A stretch of DNA of 64,000 nucleotides, from the NCBI RefSeq assembly GCF_000292345.1, contig NZ_ALOU01000043.1, forward strand, positions 1 to 64,000, read 5' to 3'. The notes under the pieces are model-generated. The model ran no database searches. It saw only the letters and a program-made list of their open reading frames with translations, and had not been told where the DNA came from. Positions 17,449 through 24,715 of this stretch are shown here, piece by piece. The translations under genes and the position numbers were made by a program. Numbering within the stretch: the first letter of the stretch is position 1; each line of letters starts with the position of its first letter. This DNA comes from Cupriavidus sp. BIS7. Its GTDB lineage: Bacteria > Pseudomonadota > Gammaproteobacteria > Burkholderiales > Burkholderiaceae.

Positions 17449-18417
17449 TCACACCGACAACAACGAGCAAAACCGCCCCAGGTCCACATTCCCCCCGCTG
17501 ATGATCACGCCCACGCGCTTGCCCTTGAGGGCATCCTTCATCTGCATGACGGCGGCCAGGCCCAGGCACCCGGTTGGCTCGACGATCATCTTCATCCGTT
17601 CGGCGAAGAAGCGCATCGCCTCCACGAGTTGCGCGTCGGTGGCGGTGACGATGTCGGTGACGTCGCGCTTGATGATGCCGAACGTGTACTGGCCCAGGTG
17701 CTGCGTCTGGGCGCCGTCCGCGATGGTTTGCGGTGTATCGATATGAACGATAGCGCCGCTGCGGAACGATTGCTGGCCATCGTTGCCGGCTTCCGGTTCC
17801 ACGCCGTAGACGTTGCATTGGGGGGCCAGTGCACGCGCGGTCAAGGCCGTGCCGGAGAGCAGGCCGCCACCGCCTAGCGGCGCGAACAGTGCATCCAGCG
17901 CGCCGACTTCCTCGAACAGTTCCCTGGCTGCGGTGCCCTGGCCGGTCAGCACGTCCGGATGGTCATACGGGGGGATCAGGGTCATGCCATGCTTTTCCGC
18001 CAGGTCGCGGCCGATGGCTTCGCGGTCTTCCTTGTAGCGGTCATAGGTCACCACGTTTGCGCCGTAGCCCCGGGTTGCCGCTACCTTTGCGGCCGGCGCG
18101 TCGTGCGGCATCACGATCGTAGCCGGCATGCCCAGCAGCTTCGCGGACAGTGCGATGCCTTGCGCATGGTTGCCCGACGAGAACGCCACCACGCCGCCAC
18201 GGCGTTGTTCGGGGGTGAACTTTGCGAGGGCGTTGAACGCGCCGCGGAACTTGAACGCGCCCATGCGCTGGAAGTTCTCGCACTTGAAGAACACCTCGGC
18301 GCCAAGCATTTCGTTGAGCGTGCGGGAGGTGTTGACCGGCGTGCGGTTGGCGTAGCCTTCGATCCGCTTGGCGGCAGCTTCGACGTCGGCGTAGGTGGGG
18401 AGTTGCAGGGTCGTCAT
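17449..18417 (-). CDS. Threo-3-hydroxyaspartate/threonine dehydratase (PLP)
   Basis: A 322-residue fold-type II PLP enzyme without the ACT domain of biosynthetic threonine dehydratase. The PLP lysine lies in MGAFKFRGAFNAL (about residue 56), the phosphate loop is GGGGLLSG, and the SSGNHAQGIA motif is intact. Length and sequence resemble threo-3-hydroxyaspartate ammonia-lyases and the hydroxyaspartate dehydratase BhcB, which convert hydroxyaspartate to oxaloacetate or iminosuccinate; L-threonine or serine deamination is the alternative. The next gene upstream is an ornithine-cyclodeaminase-family reductase like BhcD, which favours a hydroxyaspartate substrate. Confidence 0.85.
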   Translation of the reverse strand: MTTLQLPTYADVEAAAKRIEGYANRTPVNTSRTLNEMLGAEVFFKCENFQRMGAFKFRGAFNALAKFTPEQRRGGVVAFSSGNHAQGIALSAKLLGMPATIVMPHDAPAAKVAATRGYGANVVTYDRYKEDREAIGRDLAEKHGMTLIPPYDHPDVLTGQGTAARELFEEVGALDALFAPLGGGGLLSGTALTARALAPQCNVYGVEPEAGNDGQQSFRSGAIVHIDTPQTIADGAQTQHLGQYTFGIIKRDVTDIVTATDAQLVEAMRFFAERMKMIVEPTGCLGLAAVMQMKDALKGKRVGVIISGGNVDLGRFCSLLSV

Positions 18418-18442
18418 GGTGGGCAGGAAGAAGGAAAGGTGA

Positions 18443-19441
18443 TTACCAGGGCCAGGCCAGGCGCGTGCCGGTACCGTTGGTCAGGGCGTTTTCATGAAGA
18501 AAGCGGGCGACTGTCAGATCCTGCAGGGCCAGGCCGGTCATGTCGAACACGGTGATGTCGTCGGGCTGGCGATCGATCATAGCCTTGCCGGTCAGCAGGT
18601 CGCCGATTTCGGTGCAGGGCAGGTCGTGCGCCCATTGGCATTCGCCGATGCGGCGTGCCTGCTCGCGGTCGTCCACAACAATGCGGGCGCGCTCCAGCAC
18701 GCCCGGTGGCAGTTCGCGTTTGCCACCGGTATCGGTGCCAACGCAGGTCAGATGCGTGCCGGGCTGTACAGCCTGGGCATCGAACAGCGCGCCGCCGCCC
18801 GGCGTGGCCGTGATCACCACGTCGCTGTTGGCGACTGCGTCATTGCGGTCAGTCGCCAGGCTGATCGAACACTGCCCCTGGAACGCCGCTTCGAACCCGT
18901 TATTGCGCAGGCCGTTGCTTGTGACGTAGCGCACCTCGCGCAGCGTGGGCATCAGGCGTAATGCGAAGCGGAGCTGAATGCGCGCCTGAACGCCGGTTCC
19001 GAATACGCAGACGCGCGTGCTGTCGGGGCGGGCAAGGTGCTGCAAGCCGATGCCTCCCGCTGCGCCGGTGCGGGCCGTGGTGATCGCATTGCCATCGAGG
19101 ATGCAGAGCGGCCGTCCAGTAGCAGGGTCGATCAACATGATCGTGGCCTGATGTGTGTCTCCACCTTTCTCGCGATTGCCGGGCCAGAAGCCGGCCGCCT
19201 TGAAGCCGAGCAGGTTCTGGCTGCCGACATCGCCGGCCTTGATGCCGAACACGCCGCCCGTGGCGAGCTTTTCGCGAATCACCGGGAAGACGCGGCCTTC
19301 GCGCTGGCTGTGCAGCACGAAGGCCTCACGCACGGCGGCCAGGACGTCTTCGGGCTGCAGCGCGGCCTCCACGGTGGCGCCGTCGAGCAGCAGCAAGTGC
19401 GCCGAGGAAGTGTTGCGAGTTTCAGGACAGTTAGCGGACAT
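18443..19441 (-). CDS. Ornithine cyclodeaminase/mu-crystallin family reductase
   Basis: A 332-residue NAD(P)-dependent enzyme of the ornithine cyclodeaminase/mu-crystallin family. A Rossmann motif VFGTGVQARIQL (about residue 133 on) and a preceding TARTGAAGGIG segment are clear. Family members include true ornithine cyclodeaminase, the iminosuccinate reductase BhcD and the anabolic arginine dehydrogenase DauB. Its position between a hydroxyaspartate dehydratase-like gene and a DauR-type regulator suggests an imino-acid reductase rather than a cyclodeaminase; the substrate is not determined here. Its start overlaps the regulator gene by 11 bases. Confidence 0.8.
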   Translation of the reverse strand: MSANCPETRNTSSAHLLLLDGATVEAALQPEDVLAAVREAFVLHSQREGRVFPVIREKLATGGVFGIKAGDVGSQNLLGFKAAGFWPGNREKGGDTHQATIMLIDPATGRPLCILDGNAITTARTGAAGGIGLQHLARPDSTRVCVFGTGVQARIQLRFALRLMPTLREVRYVTSNGLRNNGFEAAFQGQCSISLATDRNDAVANSDVVITATPGGGALFDAQAVQPGTHLTCVGTDTGGKRELPPGVLERARIVVDDREQARRIGECQWAHDLPCTEIGDLLTGKAMIDRQPDDITVFDMTGLALQDLTVARFLHENALTNGTGTRLAWPW

Positions 19442-20057
19442 AGCTGTAGACGGCTGCGCGCGACACCCCGAGGTGGGCCGCGACGGTTTCCATGGCGCGC
19501 TTGACGTCGAGCAGCCCCGATGCTTTCAGTTCGCCCAGCAATGCGCGCCGCTCTTCGGTCTTCAATGCGCGTGGCGTGGTGGCCAGCCGCGCGGCAAACG
19601 CGTCGATGCGGGCGCGAAGTGCATCGCTGCCCGCCGGATCGAGCGTTTCCTTCGGGCCTTGCGCGGCCGTTTGCACGAACTGCCCCATTGCCATCTGCAG
19701 GCTGCGGAACAGCGTCAGGTCCACGTTCATGCACAGTGCGGCGATATAGCGCCCGCTGCCGTCCTTGATACCGATCGACGTGCTTTTTGCCTGGCGGCCG
19801 TCGGCAAACTGGTTTGCGTAGTTGGCCACCACCTGCGGATAGTCGGGGTCGGTGATGCGTGCCTGGCCGAGTTCCGTCGTAGGGTCGCCAACGGCGCGGC
19901 CGGACAGGTTGTTGTGAATGGCCAGGATCGATTGCTCGGGTTCCAGCAGATCGTGAACCACTACCTCGCAGAACGGGGCGAGCGTCTGGCCGAGGCCATC
20001 GGCAATCTGCTTGATCTGGTCGAGCAGCACGCGCTGCTCGGGGGTGCGCTTGGCCAT
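19431..20057 (-). CDS. YheO/DauR-type PAS and HTH regulator
   Basis: A 208-residue transcriptional regulator with an N-terminal YheO-like PAS domain (FCEVVVHDLLEPEQSILAI) and a C-terminal helix-turn-helix (VAAHLGVSRAAVYSYVR). DauR of Pseudomonas, a repressor of D-arginine genes, belongs to this family. Here it leads a three-gene leftward operon and overlaps the next gene by 11 bases, so it probably senses the operon's substrate or product. The effector is unknown. Confidence 0.85.
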   Translation of the reverse strand: MAKRTPEQRVLLDQIKQIADGLGQTLAPFCEVVVHDLLEPEQSILAIHNNLSGRAVGDPTTELGQARITDPDYPQVVANYANQFADGRQAKSTSIGIKDGSGRYIAALCMNVDLTLFRSLQMAMGQFVQTAAQGPKETLDPAGSDALRARIDAFAARLATTPRALKTEERRALLGELKASGLLDVKRAMETVAAHLGVSRAAVYSYVR

Positions 20058-20138
20058 GTCGGACGGGTTGCGATGTCTGGGATGATTCTGGACAGTTTGT
20101 ATAGAGATGGACTAAATGTCAAGAAAGCGGTGAAGAAA

Positions 20139-20171
20139 AAGGCGCGGAGGCCACATGGCTCACCGCGCCTT
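20139..20171 (-). terminator. Terminator of the nitrate assimilation operon
   Basis: On the minus strand, AAGGCGCGG pairs with CCGCGCCTT across a 15-base loop, followed by TTTTCTTC. It lies 53 bases after the nasA stop codon and fits a rho-independent terminator. Confidence 0.75.
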
Positions 20172-20223
20172 GCTGATCCTTGCCGCGTCTTGTGCGGCGT
20201 CGTGCTCGTTCAGGCCCCTTCTT

Positions 20224-22971
20224 TCAGGCGGCTTCTGTCACCCGAATTTCCACCAGCAGCTTGCGCAGTTCCGGCACACAAGACCCGCAATTGCCGCCCG
20301 CCTTGACGCAAGCAGTGATCTCCGCCGGTGTCTTGAGGTCGTGCTTGCGCACCGCGTCGCAGATCGTATTGCGGCCCACGCCGAAGCACGAGCAGACAGT
20401 TGGTCCCACGTCGGCGGCTTTTTCGAGCGGTTGGCCCAGCAGCAGGCCGATGCGGTCGCCGTCTTCCAGGCGCTGCTGCCCGAAAAGCTGCGACAGCCAG
20501 GCGCGCGAAGGCAGGTCTGCGCGGGTCGAGATATACACGCATGCCTCAAGCCGGTCATCCACGACGTAACCCGCGTGATACACGCCAGCGGAGCGATCCT
20601 CGAATTCGAGCCAGTCGGCATCGGGGTCTTGCGCGCCAAGCAGTTCGCGCGCCCACGCAGCGCGGTCGCCGATGACTTCGCGGCCGGCGAATTCGTAGCG
20701 CTGGAATTGCTTGCCCTGGATGCGGGTCCACCAGGTCAGCGCGTCGGGAGGAACGGCTTTGCGGCTCAGCATGAAGCCGTGCCACGACACGCGGAACTCC
20801 TCCACGCGTACGGGCGTGTGCTTGAACTCCGGTTCGCCCGATACCGGATCGACGGCAGGATTGACCACTGCGCCCACACGCGCATCGGAACTGAACTGGT
20901 CATTCCAATGGATCGGCACGAATACGCTGCCGCGCGGAATGCCGCCGCCAAAACGTACGCGGCCGACCATCGCACCCCAGCGGCTGGTGACGCGCGCAAG
21001 CTTGCCTTCCCCAACGCCGCAGAGCAGTGCATCTTGCGGGTGCATGTCGACGAACGGCTCGGGCAGGTGGTCGGACAGCCGCGCGGCCTTGCCCGTGCGC
21101 GTCATCGTGTGCCATTGGTCGCGCACGCGGCCGGTGTTCAGGATCAGCGGGAACTCGTCATCAGTGGCGTGCACCGGCGCACGTGCCGCTGTGGCGACAA
21201 AGCGCGCGCGGCTGTCGGCAAATGCAAAGCGGCCGTCTTCGAACAGGCGCTTGGTACCTGCCGAAGCGCTGGCGGGCAGCGGCCATTGCACGGGCTGCAT
21301 CGCGTCGTAGTCCACCTTGGCCATGCCCGCCAGGCCGCTGATATCGAACATGCGCGGCGCCAGATCGCCGGCATCCGTGCGATCCGTCCCATTGCGCCAG
21401 CCGCTGAGCCGTGCGTGTTCGTCGAAAATCTCGTGCTGGCCCGCATAGTCGAAGCCCGTGAAGCCCATGCGTCGCGCCACGTCGCAGAGAATGTCCCAGT
21501 CGGCGCGGGCCTCGCCCGGCGCGGGCAGGAACGCGCGCTGGCGCGAGATGCGGCGCTCGGAGTTGGTCACCGTGCCATCCTTTTCGCCCCAGCCCAGCGC
21601 TGGCAGCAGGATATGCGCGGCATCGTTGGTATCGGTGTGCGTGACGATGTCGGACGCCACCACCAGTTCGCACTTGCCCAGCGCGCGGCGCGCCTGGTCG
21701 GCGTTGGGCAGGCTGACCAGCGGGTTCGTGCCGATCACCCACACGGCCTTGACCTTGCCTTGCTCGATCGCGTCGAACAGGTCCACCGCCTTCAGCCCCG
21801 GCCTGTCGGCCATGGCCGGCGATTGCCAGAAGTCCTGGACGATGTCGCGATGCAATGGATTGGCCAGCTCCATATGCGCCGCCAGCATATTGGCAAGACC
21901 GCCCACTTCGCGTCCGCCCATCGCGTTGGGCTGGCCGGTCAGCGAGAACGGGCCCATGCCCGGGCGGCCGATACGGCCAGTCAGCAGGTGGCAGTTGATG
22001 ATGCCGTTGACCTTGTCCGTCCCGGCCGACGACTGGTTCACGCCCATCGAGAACGCAGTGATGACGTTTGTCGTGGCGGCGAACAGTTCGTAGAACGCCT
22101 GCACGTCCTGCGGATCGAGCTTGCAGGCGCGTGCCACGGCGGCAACGTCCGCACCGTCGGTATCGGCCATGGCCAGCGCTTCATCCAGGCCGGCGGTGTG
22201 GGCCTGAACGAACGCGGCATCCGCATGCCCGTGGCGCGCCAGATAGCTCATCAGCCCGTTGAACAGCCGCACGTCGGTACCGGCGCGCAGCGGCAGGTGC
22301 AGGTCCGCGAGTTCGCATGTGGCGGTACGGCGCGGGTCGATGGCCACGATCTTCATCTCGGGCCGCGCTTCCTTGGCGCGGGTCAGGCGCTGGAACAGGA
22401 TCGGGTGGCACCACGCGGTGTTGGAGCCCACCAGCACCACGAGATCGGCTTGCTCCAGATCCTCGTAGCTGCACGGTACGAGGTCTTCGCCAAACGCGCG
22501 CTTGTGGCCGGCCACGGCCGATGACATGCACAGGCGCGAGTTGGTATCGATGTTCGCCGAGCCGATAAAGCCCTTCATCAGCTTGTTGGCAACGTAGTAG
22601 TCCTCGGTCAGGATCTGGCCCGATACGTATAGTGCGACGGCATCCGGGCCGTGCTTCGCGATGACATCGGCAAAGCCGTGCGCGACCTTGTCCAATGCTT
22701 CGTCCCAGCTTGCACGACGCAGCGACCCATCCGGCTGCCGCATCTGCGGATGCAGCAGGCGGCCATTCAGGTCAGTGGTATCGCCAAGCGCCGATCCCTT
22801 TACGCACAGGCGGCCGAAGTTCGACGCATGGTCCGCGTCACCGCTGATTTCAACCTGGCCATCGGCACGCACGGTGGCGCGCACGCCGCAGCCGACGCCG
22901 CAGTACGGGCAGGTCGTTGCGATCGTTTTGGTGGGGGTGGTGGCGACCACCGCAATATCGGACAGGTTCAC
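20224..22971 (-). CDS. nasA: Assimilatory nitrate reductase catalytic subunit NasA
   Basis: A 915-residue cytoplasmic molybdopterin oxidoreductase that reduces nitrate to nitrite for nitrogen assimilation. The N-terminal CPYCGVGCG motif begins the 4Fe-4S site, molybdopterin domains follow (VWVIGTNPLVSLPNAD, HIQ-free ILLPALGWGEKDGT region), and the C-terminus carries a BFD-like [2Fe-2S] domain (CSCFGVGRNTICDAV then GNCGSCVPEL), as in Klebsiella-type NasA. It is the distal gene of the operon, downstream of an FAD reductase that presumably supplies electrons. Confidence 0.95.
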   Translation of the reverse strand: MNLSDIAVVATTPTKTIATTCPYCGVGCGVRATVRADGQVEISGDADHASNFGRLCVKGSALGDTTDLNGRLLHPQMRQPDGSLRRASWDEALDKVAHGFADVIAKHGPDAVALYVSGQILTEDYYVANKLMKGFIGSANIDTNSRLCMSSAVAGHKRAFGEDLVPCSYEDLEQADLVVLVGSNTAWCHPILFQRLTRAKEARPEMKIVAIDPRRTATCELADLHLPLRAGTDVRLFNGLMSYLARHGHADAAFVQAHTAGLDEALAMADTDGADVAAVARACKLDPQDVQAFYELFAATTNVITAFSMGVNQSSAGTDKVNGIINCHLLTGRIGRPGMGPFSLTGQPNAMGGREVGGLANMLAAHMELANPLHRDIVQDFWQSPAMADRPGLKAVDLFDAIEQGKVKAVWVIGTNPLVSLPNADQARRALGKCELVVASDIVTHTDTNDAAHILLPALGWGEKDGTVTNSERRISRQRAFLPAPGEARADWDILCDVARRMGFTGFDYAGQHEIFDEHARLSGWRNGTDRTDAGDLAPRMFDISGLAGMAKVDYDAMQPVQWPLPASASAGTKRLFEDGRFAFADSRARFVATAARAPVHATDDEFPLILNTGRVRDQWHTMTRTGKAARLSDHLPEPFVDMHPQDALLCGVGEGKLARVTSRWGAMVGRVRFGGGIPRGSVFVPIHWNDQFSSDARVGAVVNPAVDPVSGEPEFKHTPVRVEEFRVSWHGFMLSRKAVPPDALTWWTRIQGKQFQRYEFAGREVIGDRAAWARELLGAQDPDADWLEFEDRSAGVYHAGYVVDDRLEACVYISTRADLPSRAWLSQLFGQQRLEDGDRIGLLLGQPLEKAADVGPTVCSCFGVGRNTICDAVRKHDLKTPAEITACVKAGGNCGSCVPELRKLLVEIRVTEAA

Positions 22972-22991
22972 GTCGATGCCTCAAAGAAAGC

Positions 22992-24242
22992 TCAAGCTGC
23001 GAGCGCCTCGCATTGCGCCTGGCCAAACAGCAGGCGCTGGCGCAGCCCGCCTACGGGCTGGCCAGTCTGGATCAGGTCGAAGTACCACGGGCCGTCCTTG
23101 ACGTCGCCGTAGAGCACGGCGCCCACGAGCCGTCCATCCTGCAGGATCAGGCGCTTGTACACGCCACGCCGAGGATCGCGCAGCACGAGGTCTTCGCTGT
23201 TTTCGCCGCCGATGAAGTCGCCGGCCGAGTACAGGTCCACGCCGGTCACCTTGAGCTTGGTGGCGGTGGCCTGCTGCACATAGCGGCGGTGCCCGGCGCC
23301 GGCCAGATGCGCGGCGCATACTCGCGCCTGATCCCAGATCGGCGCCACCAGCCCGAACGTCGCCTGGCGATGCTGCACGCATTCGCCGACTGCGTAGATG
23401 CGCGGGTCAAAGGTTTGCAGCGTGTCATCGACGACGATCGCACGTTCGCAGCGCAGGCCAGCGCTGGCGGCCAGTTCGAAGTTGGGGCGTACGCCAGCCG
23501 TCATCACCACAAGGTCCGCCGGAATCTGCGTGCCGTCCTTGAACAGCACGCCGGTCACGCGGTCATCGCCAAGAATGGCTGCCGTCTGGGCGCTGAGCAG
23601 GAAGCGCAGGCCCTTGCGTTCCAGCGTTGCCTTGAGCAGTTCGGCGGCCGGCTTGTCGAGCTGGCGCTCCATCAGGCTGTCGGCCAGATGCACAACGGTC
23701 ACGTCCATGCCCTGACGCATCAGGCCGTTGGCCGCTTCCAGCCCGAGCAGGCCGCCGCCAATCACTACCGCATGGCGATGATTGCGTGCGGCATGCATCA
23801 TCGTTTCCACGTCCTGAATATCGCGGAATGCAATCACGCCGTCGAGCTTGTGGCCAGGCACGGGAAGGATGAACGGCCGGGAGCCGGTGGCCAGCAGCAG
23901 GCGGTCATAGCGGACTTCCTTGCCCGAAGCCGAGCGGACCACGCGGCGCGGACGGTCGATGGCGACGACCGGATCGCCGGCCAGCAGCTCGATGCCGTGC
24001 TGGTCATACCAGGCGCGCGGATTGAGCATGATGTCGTCGACGGTCTTTTCGCCGGCCAGCACCGGGGACAGCAGGATGCGGTTGTAGTTGCCGTGCGGCT
24101 CGGCGCCGAACACCGTGATGTCATACAGGTCCGGCGCCAGCTTCAGCAGTTCCTCGACCGTGCGCATGCCGGCCATGCCGTTGCCGACAACAACCAGTCG
24201 CGGCTTGGCGTGGGACGAGACGGGGAGCGCGGTGGACGTCAT
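22992..24242 (-). CDS. FAD/NAD(P)H reductase of nitrate assimilation (NasB-like)
   Basis: A 416-residue pyridine nucleotide-disulfide oxidoreductase homologous to the N-terminal reductase half of NirB. An FAD-binding VVVGNGMAGMRTVEE motif begins at about residue 17, a second Rossmann motif reads VVIGGGLLGLEAA, and YAVGECVQH is the FAD-contacting segment. It has no siroheme domain. Between nirD and nasA it is best read as the NAD(P)H-dependent electron donor for NasA. The stop is 21 bases before nasA. Confidence 0.88.
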   Translation of the reverse strand: MTSTALPVSSHAKPRLVVVGNGMAGMRTVEELLKLAPDLYDITVFGAEPHGNYNRILLSPVLAGEKTVDDIMLNPRAWYDQHGIELLAGDPVVAIDRPRRVVRSASGKEVRYDRLLLATGSRPFILPVPGHKLDGVIAFRDIQDVETMMHAARNHRHAVVIGGGLLGLEAANGLMRQGMDVTVVHLADSLMERQLDKPAAELLKATLERKGLRFLLSAQTAAILGDDRVTGVLFKDGTQIPADLVVMTAGVRPNFELAASAGLRCERAIVVDDTLQTFDPRIYAVGECVQHRQATFGLVAPIWDQARVCAAHLAGAGHRRYVQQATATKLKVTGVDLYSAGDFIGGENSEDLVLRDPRRGVYKRLILQDGRLVGAVLYGDVKDGPWYFDLIQTGQPVGGLRQRLLFGQAQCEALAA

Positions 24243-24293
24243 GTGCGTCTTCCTGTTTGCGTGGGCGAAGGGCGGGGCGATATCGAGCGATGG

Positions 24294-24689
24294 TCAGGCG
24301 GCGAGCTCTTCCTCGAGTTCTTCTTCGAGCTCCCTGTCCATTGCCGCGGTGGTCACCCAGACCTTGCCGTCATAGACGCGTGCGGCATAGGCGTCGACCG
24401 AATACTCCGGGGCTTCCAGGCATTCGCCAGTGCGCAGGTCGAAATGGTGCTTGTAGATCGGCGAGGCCACGACGGTGCGCGGGCCCAGGCTGCCGATCAG
24501 GCCACGTGACAGCACGTTGGCGCGCGCGTTGGGATCGAAATTGGCGATTGCGTAGACCTCTTCGCCGCGGCCGATGCGGAAGACGGCAACCTGCTTTCTA
24601 TCGACCAGGGCGCAGACACCAGTATTGGGCACGATATCGCGCAAGGTGCAAATCGCGGTCCAGGTTTCGGGGTGGTGGGCTTGGCTCAT
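24294..24689 (-). CDS. nirD: Nitrite reductase small subunit NirD
   Basis: A 131-residue Rieske-fold small subunit of NADH nitrite reductase. As usual for NirD the cysteine/histidine ligands of a Rieske cluster are absent (IYKHHFDLRTGECL occupies the site). The ATG at 24689 has AAGGAG about six bases upstream, so the ten codons open further upstream are unlikely to be translated. The C-terminus ends in a run of glutamates (ELEEELEEEL). It follows nirB by 26 bases. Confidence 0.93.
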   Translation of the reverse strand: MSQAHHPETWTAICTLRDIVPNTGVCALVDRKQVAVFRIGRGEEVYAIANFDPNARANVLSRGLIGSLGPRTVVASPIYKHHFDLRTGECLEAPEYSVDAYAARVYDGKVWVTTAAMDRELEEELEEELAA

Positions 24690-24715
24690 CACGTTCTCCT
24701 TGAAATCGGTTGGCT

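Noticed and set aside
18443..19441. Annotation as true ornithine cyclodeaminase
   Set aside because: The family is functionally diverse and the operon context favours an imino-acid reductase; no ornithine-pathway gene is nearby.
20155..22524. 789-codon open frame opposite nasA
   Set aside because: Antisense shadow; nasA on the other strand has intact cofactor motifs and operon context.
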